DNA of 64,000 nucleotides from Cryptomeria japonica (Eukaryota; Streptophyta; Pinopsida; Cupressales; Cupressaceae), in assembly GCF_030272615.1 (NCBI RefSeq), contig NC_081412.1:340193370-340257369 (forward strand). Reading direction: 5' to 3'. The translations under genes were made by a program, and so were the position numbers. Shown in pieces: positions 35,150 to 45,773 of the stretch; positions within the stretch are counted from its first letter, which is position 1; the number at the start of each line of letters is the position of its first letter. Below the pieces are notes generated by a model. That model saw only the letters and a list, made by a program, of their open reading frames with translations, had not been told where the DNA came from and ran no database searches.

Positions 35150-36350
35150 AAAGTCGCACATTTTCTTGTGATTGGCCGTAGAAACATAAAATCGTGCCAA
35201 ATCGGCTCATAAGCCGAAAATTTCCAAACTCGCGTAAAACCATTAAAGGCCGAAGTCGAATAATGAAACTCGTGCATAACCTCCAAATCGCTAAAACGTC
35301 TTCAAAATCGGCCTCTATAGGCTGAAAAGGAAAATGTCAAAACTCTCAAAATTGTCTAAGAACCCGAGATTAGAGAGGGTCATCTGACCGGAAATGCAAT
35401 GAAAGATGAAAATCGCGCAAACACTCTTTGAGCCAAAGTTATCAAACCCTAAGTTGCACATTTCGGCTTGAATGGCCGAATTTCGGGATTCTTTTAAAGA
35501 AGAGACCAAAGTGAAAATCGCGCACCTTAGGCAAGATACCCGAAATTGCAAAGGAGGCCGAAATGCACAAAGCCTGTCGAAATCGGCTTCCAGGCTGAGA
35601 ATCACTAAAATAAAATCGCACAAGATGAGCCTCTAGTGCCGAAAACGACCAAAGTTTAAAACTCGCGCAGTTCATTATAAATTTGCATAAAATTGCCAAA
35701 ATTTCATATTGAAATGAAAATACGAGGGGAGGTTTTTGAAAGCAAAGTTCGGACATTTTAAATGTTTTGCAAAATAAAACAAATTCGTGCATTCTCCCCT
35801 TATAGCCCGAAAAGGAGAAAGGGGGCTAAATAACAAGTTCACAAAATAGCCTTCTAGGCCGAAAACCTTTCATAAGCCGAAAAGGTTAAAAGGCGTTAAC
35901 AGGCCGAAAATGAATAAAAGGTTTCGAATTCGCCCTAAGAACCTCTAAGCCGAAATTGAAGAAAAAAAAACTAAGACATGCATTTTTGCCTCTTAGGCCA
36001 AAAAAGGGACTCAAAAGGTCTAAATTGAAGGAGGGTCTTCTTTTATAGTCAAAGATCATTCAAAAGGAAAGATCGCACAAAGGCCCCTTAGGCCTGAAAT
36101 TCAAAATGAGTGCATTTTAAACTTGTCAAGTCGCACCAAGAGGTTTCTCAAGCTCGAAAATCATAAACAAAGGCAAGTAAAATATGAAGAAATCTCACAT
36201 TTTAGGTGAAGCGTTCGAAATTGAACTAACATCTCGCAGTTCACCTCTCAGGCCTAAATTTCGTCTAAGTTAGAGAGCGAATCAAGACAGAATCGGAGTT
36301 CACATTTGAGGAGAGACATTTAAAAGATACATCTCACAAAGAGCTTTTCA
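35150..36350 (+). repeat. hairpin array 3, right part
   Basis: Continuation of array 3 after the copia insertion. Palindromes include CGGCTC-ata-AGCCG (35203), CGGCCTctatAGGCTG (35307) and CGGCTTgaatGGCCG (about 35465), plus many half units ending 'ggCCGAAAt' and starting 'aaaATCGCGCA'. Spacing is irregular (about 35-110 bp), unlike array 2. The array ends some 630 bp before the TATA box at 36979. Confidence 0.75.
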
Positions 36351-36978
36351 AGCCCGAACTCCATTGAGACGAAGCCCAACATCATTTAACATTTAATGTT
36401 TGTTAAATTAATTTAAATTGATTTTTCAAATTGATTAATTCAGGGTTAAAATTGATTGTTCGCAGGAAAGCGACGTCGAGAGAAGCTAAGGTGTCAACCG
36501 TAAACATCAAGGAGCCCTGATCGCGAGCGAAGCTGGAGAAGAAGATGCAGGGATGTGAGATCGAAACCAAGCATTGGGAAGCGTGTCGCTGAACTCGTTG
36601 GACGACAAGTTGAAGTCTACCACCAAGACCAAAGACAAAGAACATAGAATGCTACCCGAATTATGCATTCTCGAGAAATGCACAACTGGATTTAATTCCA
36701 GAAATTCAGTTTGGAAAATTGAAATTGTTTAGATGTAAAACTGCTTGTGGGCCCCACTTAAGATATTTTGAAACAAAGGGGGAACAAGTCAGTTGTGGAC
36801 AACTATTCCCAACCACCAAGAGGACCGAATTAATGCCAAACAGTTGTAGGTAGTTGGAATTGTGGTTGAAGGGATAACTAAGAATTAAGTGAGCATGGGT
36901 TAAAGTTGCCAGCTTCTGGAAGGCAGGTTGCAACCCTTGGATGCAGTCAATCCTGGCCACCGGTTCGACATTTAAAAT

Positions 36979-36988
36979 CTATAAAAGG
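36979..36988 (+). promoter_or_regulatory. TATA box of family A LTR
   Basis: 'ctataaaagg', followed by 'gggttagagagagac' about 30 bp later. The same arrangement occurs in the second family A LTR at 58797. Confidence 0.7.
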
Positions 36989-37882
36989 CAGAGGCCTTTC
37001 TTGTGTTAGGGTTAGAGAGAGACTTTAGTTAGAGTTTTGTAGTGGGATTTTAGAAGTTAGAATAGGCTAGATTGTAGAAAGTTAAATTTTAGTAGCATAG
37101 AGATGTTGCAGAAATTGTTGTAATGGCAGCTAAAGCAAATATATGAACATTGAATATGGTGTTTATTGTGTTTGTTTTTGTTCTGTTTGCATGGTTTCTT
37201 TCAGCTAGTTAATTTTAGAGTGCATGGATTTTAATGGTGAAGTGTAGAGGGGTATTTGATGCATTTCTGGTTCATACCATTGGGGGTATGTTGATTGTAG
37301 GTCACCGTGCATGGTTAGTCTGAACCCAAATTGTGCTTAGTTCAACTGCAGGTGTTCGTCTAAGGCTGCATCATAATTGGGTGCCTAAAACGAGTGTCTC
37401 TGGTCTGAAAATCCTTCATCCCTTGGAGCTTGCACCGTTCTTGTCTAGTTGTGAGGGTGTCTTTGGCAAAACAAGAACTGGTTTATCGAAATATGTCTAC
37501 CCGCTGCATCAACTGTTATCATCCTTGTCCTTAGGCTTCCTGAACCCTTCTCTTTTGCTTTTATTTCCTAGTTCGAAAATCGCAGCAGACCTGCTTGTTG
37601 CAAAACATAAGTCCCCTTGTATTCCCAGCAAAACACAGCGACCGTTGAGCTATCCTGTAGTCAAGACCCGACAATCAAAACCTTGAGGTCGTCCCCATTG
37701 ATCGATTAAAAACAGCATGAGGGATTCCTTATACAAGAGAGGATAGGATACTCGCTGAGATCATTCTATTCTGCGTTGGCTGGATAAAGTTGCAGCGATG
37801 CGACTTTAGCCACATCAACAAGACCCGAAGTGGACAATGTGGGATTCATTGCAATTGCCATGGCTTCTTTTGTTTTTTGCCT

Positions 37883-38142
37883 TTATTCCTTTTGCATGTC
37901 ATTCTCAGCAAGAAGGGCCTTCATCTCTCTAATAATCTCAGGAGTTGATTTGGGGCATACCTCCACACCATATCTAGGTATTTGTGCAAGGTGGTATTTT
38001 AATCTATTGATTCCACCCTTCATCCATTTTGTACATTCAGTGCAAGTGACCTCCCCCTTTTTGCTTCCCAGAATCCCATATTTCCATGCTTTATCTCTTT
38101 GTCTTCCTGACCTTGGGGTTGCCCTTGGAGTTGAACTTGCCA
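37883..38142 (-). pseudogene. hAT2 transposase, N-terminal BED zinc finger part
   Basis: Minus strand from ATG 38142: 'MASSTPRATPRSGRQRDKAW', then the BED finger 'CTECTKWMKGGINRLKYHLA'. It corresponds to 24956-24711 of hAT1. It is separated from the rest of the transposase by the family A LTR and the solo LTR. Confidence 0.85.
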
Positions 38143-38740
38143 TTGCTGATTTAACATGAAAAAATAAAAAAATCAGCAGGGTTTTAAGGAAAATCAACAA
38201 AAAAAATGACAATGAATCATTTGGGAAAAATAACATTCCAAAACAAGAAAAAAATATGAGGAAATAACTTAAGAAAGGAAATAGAATTTTTTTTGGCAGC
38301 ATATCCCTTTGTTTTTCAAGATTTTTTGGATTTTCAAAACATGGAAATGATTCAAATGAAAAAAAAGAAAAAGAGGAAAAATCCTTACCTAGATCTCTTT
38401 TGCTGATTTTATCTTCTTTCCTCTCCTCCTTCAAATCCTACAAACTTGTTATAACCAAGCAAAAATGCCAAATGAGGGGAAAAAATTTGAAAAAAAAAGA
38501 TTTTTATTGCTTAAATGGCATGTTTTCTGGGCTACGCGAGTCCATATGAAAGACTCGCGACTCCGAGCAAAAGACTCGCAAGTCTTTCATATGGACTCGC
38601 CAGGACTCGCCTCACGAGTCGACTCGTGGCTCCCATGGACTCGTGAGTTCGTGGCGAGTCCATGAGTCTTAAAACCATGGAATAGTTAACCCAAGTTGTG
38701 TGGTGGTTACGTAGTTTATCCAGCAGGATGGTAGGATTAT

Positions 38741-38752
38741 GCTCTGATACAA
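38741..38752 (-). other. E1 primer binding site
   Basis: The plus strand gctctgatacaa is minus-strand TTGTATCAGAGC, one base from TGGTATCAGAGC, one nucleotide inside the E1 5' LTR end. It confirms the minus orientation of E1. Confidence 0.75.
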
Positions 38753-38753
38753 C

Positions 38754-39003
38754 TATAATGTCCCCTTTTGGGATTTACCTTAATTTAGACCTGAGACAAC
38801 AATTCCAACTTAAGATGAAAATTGTAATGCATTTAGAAATATAATTTCATTAAATTTGAAGACATTTTATTATAATATTTAACTTAAAATTCTAAGAAAC
38901 TTATCTTGATAGCTTTCTTTGATTTGATAATGGGGCTTATGCAATGATCAATTCTGCTATACTCCATTTTGCAATTGATAGAGTAAACCTTTCTTTCTGT
39001 GAT
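38754..39003 (-). mobile_element. E1 5' LTR, truncated
   Basis: Matches 19069-19333 of the E1 3' LTR almost base for base ('ccttaatttagacctgag', 'gcaattgatagagtaaacc') and breaks off at 39003, where another sequence starting TATAATGTCCCACCCC begins. The rest of this LTR was not found. Confidence 0.8.
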
Positions 39004-39412
39004 TATAATGTCCCACCCCAGTCTGCCACTAATTTTTTAACACTTTCTAACTACTCAGTTGATGCTCATTTTGTAAAAATAGTGTGCATATATTTTGGTT
39101 TAATGATTTGCATATGATGTATGAGTTCAATGTTCTCAAAAAAGATTTTCATTCATCAGCAAAATAAATTAGTTGTTCTCACTCAGACTGAATGATTAAG
39201 ACTAAGCTATGAACATTTAGATATAAGAACAACGTGCACATGTGTTACATATGAAACGCCGACTTTAATGATGGTAGTTGTTCACTAATTGATAACAGTA
39301 ATTCATGGCATCCATATATGATAGTTTTAGTATCAAAATCTCTTCTGGCATAAATGGAAATAATTGCAGAGAAATCTGACCTTAATATTATATTAAGCAA
39401 ATAACAACATAT
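39004..39412 (+). other. possible start of another TGTAATGTCCC-type LTR
   Basis: Begins (TA)TAATGTCCCACCCC, like the other LTR heads of this type, and runs about 400 bp without an ORF to the family A LTR at 39413. No matching end or duplication was found. Confidence 0.35.
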
Positions 39413-39640
39413 TGTTGTGCTTCACACAACACTCCCCATCCTTGACGGGGACCCCCATTTCTGCCCTTTGTCCGCTACGTAAGAGAGGGCCCTAGGCAAA
39501 ATCTAAGCCTTTCCTTGCCTCCAAATCCCGAATAAAGGACTGAGTTTAACAGAGGGATGAAGGAGGCAATCAAAGCTAAAAAAATCTTGCGCAAGTTGTC
39601 TCAGAAGACCGAGTTTGTTCCAAACGCCAAGTTAAGGAGA

Positions 39641-40395
39641 AGATATCCCCACCCTAGTCAGTCTCTATGACTGATGGGTCAGCCTGTCATTTTTGGACTC
39701 TCGTAGGCTAACATTCTGGATAGAGTCTCAGTGGCAGTAACACTTCTTCAGTTCAGTCTTGGGTTCAGGTCCAAGGCCTTAGCAGTTGGTGGGTGGGCTT
39801 AGTAGTGGGACTTAATATTTTTAGTAAGTCAATCTAGCAGTTGTGCTATGTTTAGTTAGGGCACCTGGACACATGGGGGTTATTCAGTGTTGACCCCTGC
39901 TTCTGATGGTTCGTCAAAAGACTGAATATTGAGGGAGATATTAATATTTTAGTGGTTAAGTTATTTATTTAACTTATCTGCTTATATTATAAAGTCATAA
40001 AGTGACTTTATTAATTTAAAAGGCCACTTAAATATTATAAAGTGATTTCTATTAAATCATTTAAATGATTTGGGCGCCCAAGTTGAATATAAACTATGCA
40101 AAGTTCACTAAATACATTTTAATGTATTTAAAATGCATTTGGGCATACTTATTGAAAATCGTGCCATTTGGGGGTTATAAGGAAATTGGGAGCAATTCAA
40201 ACTCCATTATTGATTATTTGACATTGCTTGTATTTTCTTTGTGGATTGTCTGAGACAAGGATTTCAGAGGGTTTTCTATTGAAGAACGTTCATTCTTCAT
40301 CGATTTGTGATTCTGAGGCTGTTAAAGATCAACTGAATTATTGCAAACTAAGAGAGCTCCACACAGAAGTTTTCAGGTGCTTCATTACAAGTTAT
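39641..40395 (+). mobile_element. chromovirus 5' LTR, left piece
   Basis: AGATATCCCCACCC aligns with TGATGTCCCCACCC at the start of the 3' LTR. It includes the pair TTAGCCTA-like...TAGGCTAAC and the ACTTAATATTTTTAGTAAGT hairpin (39810-39829; one base off the perfect form in the 3' LTR). It is interrupted at gttat (40391-40395) by the Tat element and continues at 50275-50837. Confidence 0.9.
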
Positions 40396-42080
40396 TATTA
40401 TCACAAAAGCTTGCACCCTGGCAAAGCTATCAACTCAGCACCCTTGTGAAACATGGAAACAACCCCGAAGTGTGGGACCTTGCGCAAGGGGCGGTTGAAT
40501 CTCCGGAGAAGGCCGACTTCCTTCTGCAATTAGGTGCAGGTGTTGAACCAACTCAACACTTTAAAACTAATTCCTAAGCCTACCTAAATAACTTGTAGAG
40601 GTAAAGGGAAGAGAGAATGCTGGAAATAGAAGGAGGTGATGCACCAAGAAGAGATTGTTCCTCTCCCCATCGAGATGATACAAAGAATTAACTGAAACAC
40701 CTAGGAGATGCACAAAATTTAGTTGCATGAGTGACTCCAATGCATGCATGGAGGTTAGAATTCGCTAAGTATCAAGAGGGGAGAAGGATTCCCACAAGTC
40801 ACACTCAGAAAACAAGTTAACACAACATATATGGAGAGAAAAGCCACAAGACATACACCTATAATGAAGGTAAGAAAACATACACAGCACACAGGTTGAA
40901 AGAAGGCAAGAATGGCGATTTTCAATTAATTATAAGGCTAATGGCCAAACTTACAGTTGCATAAATAAAAGATAAATACAAGAGAAGTGGGAGAGCATAG
41001 AATAGCTCAAGCCAGCAGGGAGAGAACCCTTTACAACGAGGCTTAACGGCCTTTATATAGAAAATTGGTTACAAGAGTGATCATGACCCCTATATGTCAG
41101 TCTGGGAGTGCAGGGAAGTGCATGCACTTGACTTGTACATGCAAGCAACCTAGCCATACCCACAAGGGGCAATTCTGAGAAGGTGGATTGACTAACCTTC
41201 CAAAATCAGACATGACATAAGTCGCCAAGCATGGCCCTGTACCTCCCTTAATGGAAATCCTACCAAAAAAATTTAATGCACCCTTGTGGCTCCACAAAAG
41301 AAGGTGCGTAAGTCACCAAAACTGTTGGAGCATTTAAAGCCTTGAGTGTCAATCACACCATCCGAAAGTGTCGCCAGTCGGAAGGAAGTCTGGGTACTTC
41401 GGAAACTCAGGTTCCCGAAGTGTGGAAGACAAGGAAAGAACTTCGAAACCTCGGGGTTCCGGAGAATTTCAAAAGGCTAAGGAAAGAACTTCGGAACCTC
41501 GGAGTTTCGAGATAGAGAGAGGAAGAGAAGAAAAGGAACTTCGGAACTTCGGGTTCCGGAGTTCCAAGGAACTGCTCGAAGGAACTTCGGAACCTAGGGG
41601 TTCCGGAGTTCCAGGAAAGGGGAGAAGAAAAGAAGGAACTTCGGAACCTCGAGGTTCTGGAGTTCCGGAGGAGAAGGGAGAAAGGCTAAGGAGAGGAGGG
41701 GCTAAGCTAGGGAAGGAACTTCGGAACCTCGAGGTTCTAGAGTTCCGGAGAAGTGAAGGGGAAGGGGGAAGAATTTCGAAACCTCAGGGTTCTGGAGTTC
41801 CGGAGAAACTGGAGAAAAGCTAAGGGAAGGAAGGGAACTTCGGAACCTCAGGGTTCCGGAGTTCCGAAACAGGAAAGAAAGCGGCTAAGGCAAAGAACTT
41901 TGAAAGCTGGGGGTTCCGGAGTTCCAAGGAAGAGAAAAAGAGGGCCTAGGAACTTCTGACAACACTTCAAACCATGATTCCACTGCTTTTAACCTTGATC
42001 AACTGGGGCAGCGCTGGTCCATGGAACATATCTCTGATCAGTTCTTACTAATGGATCAAGGGTGTCATAAAATGACAACA
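40396..42080 (-). mobile_element. Tat-like 3' LTR
   Basis: On the minus strand starts TGTTGTCATTTTATGACACC and ends GCTTTTGTGATAATA. U3 holds hairpin array 4 (41393-41950); a TATA box (minus ctatataaagg) is at 41050-41060. It matches 48565-50269 throughout. The TGTTGTC start resembles the family A TGTTGTG start. Confidence 0.9.
41393..41950. repeat. hairpin array 4, left LTR copy
   Basis: About ten copies of a 32-bp palindrome with arms GGAACTTCGGAACC and GGTTCCGGAGTTCC around a TCGG-type loop. As RNA this gives a 14-bp stem with one G-U pair. Units start near 41439, 41486, 41535, 41581, 41635, 41715, 41769, 41834 and 41894; the first (about 41393) has a changed stem, ACTTCGG...CCGAAGT. Purine-rich spacers separate them. 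Long open frames across the array arise from the repeats and are not genes. Confidence 0.9.
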
Positions 42081-42312
42081 TTTTTGGCGATTTCTGCGGG
42101 ATGCTTGCCTGCTCAGCATGAAGTCCAAAAGCCTTGAGCATCCATTGAGCATCCAGTCATTGAAAAGACCCAAAGCATGTGCGTGCCATCACTTGCTGGA
42201 AAACTAGAAACTAGAGCGCACACCCTCTTAAAGAGAACGTGGCATGTGCATAAGCACTTATGAAAGCGAAACAACTTCCAGCCTAATATTTACATAGTTA
42301 TCAACACCCTCT

Positions 42313-43616
42313 TCAAAAGCAAGGCTTGAGATGAATCCCATTCACTGGGATTGGAAGAACTTCACCATCAAGCCTAAAGAGATGAAATGCATTGGCCTCC
42401 TTGCAACTAGTGATGACATATGGACCACTCCAGATAGCATCAAATTTGGAGTGTCGCCCAACTTTGGTTTTGTCTGCATCCCACTTGAGAACTAGATCTC
42501 CCTCTTTGAAGACCCTATTAGTCGCCTTTTTGTCAAAAAATTTCTTGACCTGCTCTTGATGAGTCTTAAGTGTATGCATAGCTTGACTTCTAACCGCCTC
42601 TAGCTCCATCAGCTCTGCTAGACTTATTGTCATGGCATCATTCTTTGTTAATTCCAGCTGATGTGCTAGTTCAAGAGAGGGCAACTCAAGGGAAGTTGGG
42701 AGTCTTGCTTCCTTCCCGTATACTAGCATGAAAGGGGAGTTACCAATCGCCCTCTTAGGTGTGATCCTGTCAGCCCATAAGGCTGTCTTCAACTTAATAT
42801 GCCATGCCCTCTGATTGTCTTCAATTGTCCTTTTAACTATCCTGATGAGGTTCTTGTTGGAAGATTCAGCTAAGTCATTACCCTGAGGGTAATAGTTGGA
42901 TGATGTCTTCAAGTATACACCATGCTTAACTGCCCAAGAACTGATTTGGGTTCCAACAAATGCCCTGGCATTGTCTGATATGATGGTGGAGGGGACAAAG
43001 AATCTTGTCATAATTCCCTCAAAGAATTCCAACACTGAGGCCCCAGTGGCATCCCTCAATGCAACTGCCTCTGTCCACCTAGTGAAGTAATCTGTTGCGG
43101 CCAAGATCCACTTATGGCCAGCACTAGAAGGTGGGTTTATCATGCCAATGAAGTCTAAACCCCATTGCGCGAATGGTTGATCTGCTTGGATGGGATGAAA
43201 AGGTAGGGCAACTAGTATTTGCTTCCCAGAGAAGAGAGCACATTTCTTGCAATTCTTCACCCATCTATGTGAGTCGCTGAATAAGGATGGCCAGTAATAA
43301 CCAGCCCTCATTATTTTGATAGTCGTAGTCCTTGCAAAGAAGTGGCCCCATGAAGAGCCATCATGAAATTCCTCTAACAATCTGCTAACTTGGTTTTGCT
43401 CGATACATCTTAGTAAGACTCCATTGGAGTCTTTTCAAAAAAGAGTGCCATTCACTAAGACATAGGGAATGGACTGCAACCTGAAATGCCTTCTTTTGGT
43501 CCTGTCCAGACCTTGGGGGTATCTATCTTCCATTAAGAAGGTGGTCATGTCACCTACCCAACTGAATTGAGTGTTGTTGCCAGTTGGTTGATCCTCTTGT
43601 AACACAAGAGCGACCT
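42313..43616 (-). pseudogene. Tat-like integrase
   Basis: Minus strand. 43380-42313 is open for 355 codons: zinc-binding region with 'CKKCALFSGKQ'; DDE core with 'WGLDFIGMINPP' (first D), 'TIISDNARAF' (second D) and 'NDLAESSNKNL' (E); C-terminal GPY-type module 'FDAIWSGPYVI'; end 'LKPCF'. It catalyses insertion of element DNA. The stretch 43616-43381 joins it to the RNase H with one stop near 43437. No chromodomain follows, consistent with the Tat/OTA side of Ty3/gypsy. Confidence 0.85.
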
Positions 43617-44828
43617 TTAAGTAGTCTCAGAAGATGAGACAAGTGGTTCACATAGGCCCCTGCCTCTTACAAGCTTGGTGATCTTGATGTTGATGTCATA
43701 TTCCATGACCTTGGTTATCCACCCAGCCCTCTTCTCACTGATATCCTTGTTTAGAAGGAAATCCTTGACACTTGCATGCGGAACTAAGAGCTGGATCCTG
43801 TTGTTGGACAATATGTGCCTAAACTTTTTTAATGCCCTTACAACAGTGAGGACTTGCTTTTCTACATAGCTATACTTAAGCTCATAGTCCTTTAGCACCT
43901 CACTAAAGAAAGCAATAGGTTGCTCCAACTTGTCATCGTTCAGTTGTGTTAGGACAACTGAAATGTTGGATTCTCCTTCGAAGGTATAGAGGATAAAATC
44001 CCTTTCGTAATTAGGATTGACAAGGGTAGGAGCCTGAGTAATTGCTTGTTTGATCTCTTCGAAACCAGCCCTTCCCTCCTTGATCCAACTGAAAGCCAAG
44101 TCTTTCTTCAACATGGAAGTGAGGGGTTTTACCATGGTGGCAAGGTTGGGAATGAAACTCCTCACAAAGTTGATCCTACCAAGGAAACTTTGCAATCCTT
44201 TCTTGTGACTGGGGAATGGAAGAGAAAGAATAGCCTCCACTCGCTTTGGATCAATGGTCAAACCCTCCTTGGATACGATGTGTCCTAGCAATCTTCCTTG
44301 ATCAGTAGAAAATACACACTTGCTAGGGTTCAAGGACACACCATACTCCCTGCATTTCATGAACACCTTCTCAAGATGACCAAGATGGTCAGTTGCATGC
44401 TTCGAATAAACAGTTATGTCATCAAGGTATACAAGCACAAACTTTGCTAATACACCCTTGAAAGCCATGTCCATCGCTCTTTGGAATGTGGCATCTGCAT
44501 TGGTTAGCCCAAAGGGCATTTTACAATAAGCATAGGTACCCCACTTAGTAGTAAATGCAGTCTTGTATTGGTCTGATTCTTGGACCAAGATCTGATTGTA
44601 GCCTGAATACCCATCCAAGAATGAAAATCTTTCTGAGCCACCGACCTTTTGGAGAATCTGCTCCATAGAGGGAAGGGGATACTGATCCTTGAGGGAGGCT
44701 CTATTGAGATCCCTAAAGTCTACACATAGCCTGATTTCCCCATTCTTCTTCCTTACAAGGACAAGGTTGGCCACCCAGGAGGAGTGCCTGATAGGGAAGA
44801 TGATATTGGCTTCTATGAGCTTGGTCAA
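43617..44828 (-). pseudogene. Tat-like reverse transcriptase and degenerate RNase H
   Basis: 403 codons open on the minus strand. RT motifs 'LVLVRKKNGEIRLCVDFRDL', 'YPLPSMEQIL', '[18 protein letters not shown]' and the active site 'LVYLDDITVYS' are all in place. The following gypsy RNase H reads 'ILYTFEGESNISVVLTQ' where the usual first catalytic Asp (D in 'DAS') should be, so that residue is lost. The adjacent upstream frame is the same; only TAG at 44829 separates them. The RT copies the element RNA; RNase H function probably rests on the extra domain before it. Confidence 0.9.
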
Positions 44829-45773
44829 CTATTTCCTCACTAGTGGCTCAATTTTGGGGTTTATTGGCCTTTGCTTTTGTCTAACTGGCTTTGCATCCGG
44901 GTTTAGCTCTATGGTATGTTGGGCTAAGCTAGGGTCAAAACCCTTCAAGTCTTCATAGGTCCAAGCAACTATGTCATCATATTGTTGGCAAAGTTCAACA
45001 AAGGCTTCTTGCTGGGTTGAGGAACACACCTTGCCCAAGTTCAAGGACCTACCCTCAGCAACAACATCTGGCTTGTAATCACCCCTCTTTGCAGCCAAGT
45101 TCATTTTCTTCTTCAACTGATCATCTGAGTTGAAAATGCCTTCCAAGGTAACTAGACCTTTAGGCAGCTTGTTGGAGTTGAGCTGCATGATTTGATCTCC
45201 ATACTGGTCTTGCAACTTAGACTGATTTTTAGCAGAAAATTCTACTTCATTTTGCAAGAAGTTGACGATCTGCTGATCGCTTTTGAATACTTGCCAATTT
45301 ACTTGATTGTCTAGGACAGCAGGCCTCACAACAAGCCTGATGTGTTGCTCCTTATCACTTGCAACATGCGTTGGTATGTCGAACTGAGCACCAACCGCTG
45401 CAAGCCTATCAGCATGCTTGTTCTGACCTCTAGGAATGCTCTGGATATTGAAGGCCTCAAACTCAAATCCTTCAATCAAGTCCCAAACCCTGTGTTTGTA
45501 TGATTTGAGTAGGTTGTTCTTTGCTATACTTTGGGCTCGGATGTGGTTAACAACTAGCTCGCTATCTCCAAATACTTGCAAAGATCTGATCTTTCTGCTT
45601 TGTGCAAGTTGAAGACCTTGGATCAAGGCTTCATACTCAGTGACATTGTTACTGCAACCAAATTGAAGCCTAAAAAAGAAGAAATATTTTTCCTGCTCAG
45701 GAGAAACAAGCATTACCCCGGCACCTACACCATTCTTGTTTCTTGAACCATCAAAAAACATGTTCCATAACCC
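44829..45773 (-). pseudogene. additional archaeal-type RNase H domain and linker to RT
   Basis: Minus strand. 'MFFDGSRNKNGVGAGVMLVS' (catalytic D), 'NNVTEYEALIQGLQLA' (E), 'LQVFGDSELVVNHI' (D) and 'NKHADRLAAVGAQF' (last D) form a complete archaeal-type RNase HI, like that of Tat elements. A ~190-residue linker leads to 'LAQHTIELNPDAKPVRQKQR', the usual RT entry. It is in frame with the protease (TAG at 45774) and with RT (TAG at 44829). In the Tat elements I know, this domain follows the gypsy RNase H; here it lies before RT. Confidence 0.85.

Larger units (their letters stand above)
30690..37820 (+). mobile_element. family A solo LTR in hAT2, itself split by a copia element
   Basis: Starts TGTTGTGCATATCGCACA and ends GCCACATCAACA. 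Flanks are ggacc (30685-30689) and agacc (37821-37825); hAT1 reads 'aatgggaccc' without insertion. Net length about 3.16 kb without the copia insert. It holds hairpin array 3, a possible relic of the ORF start at about 36465-36560 ('GCGACGTCGAGAGAAGC' against 'GCGACTCCAAAGGCGGG' at the family A ORF), a TATA box (ctataaaagg, 36979-36988) and the family A U5 end. No internal region or second LTR is present, so this is a solo LTR. Confidence 0.85.
26199..38679 (-). mobile_element. hAT2 transposon, split by two LTR insertions
   Basis: Flanked by a perfect 8-bp duplication, gaatagtt (26191-26198 and 38680-38687). Termini CAGTTTTAAAACTTGG and, from the other end, CATGGTTTTAAGACTC. After removing the solo LTR (28752-30630) and the family A LTR (30690-37820) with their duplications, the element is about 3.46 kb, the size of hAT1 and clearly the same family. 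Subterminal ACTCG/CGAGT repeats lie at both ends (26230-26270 and 38540-38665). Confidence 0.9.
19069..39003 (-). mobile_element. element E1: minus-strand LTR retroelement hosting two hAT transposons
   Basis: 3' LTR 19069-20685, then (minus-strand order reversed) polypurine tract 20686-20699. Internal pieces are 20700-22083, 25492-26198 and 38680-38740; the primer site is 38741-38752 and the 5' LTR, truncated, is 38754-39003. The two LTRs match closely over the shared 250 bp, with one 16-bp deletion. About 2 kb of internal DNA remains, and no gag or pol is recognisable in it, so E1 is non-autonomous or badly decayed. Both hATs inserted into its interior. The outer end of the right LTR is lost at 39003. 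Confidence 0.75.

Noticed and set aside
37333-37686. 117-codon plus-strand frame
   Set aside because: Lies in the U5 part of a family A LTR; the related segment at 59130-59500 does not keep the frame.
41368-41959. Plus-strand frames rich in 'TSEPRGSGVPE'
   Set aside because: They run through hairpin array 4 in the LTR; the periodic peptide is a by-product of the repeats.
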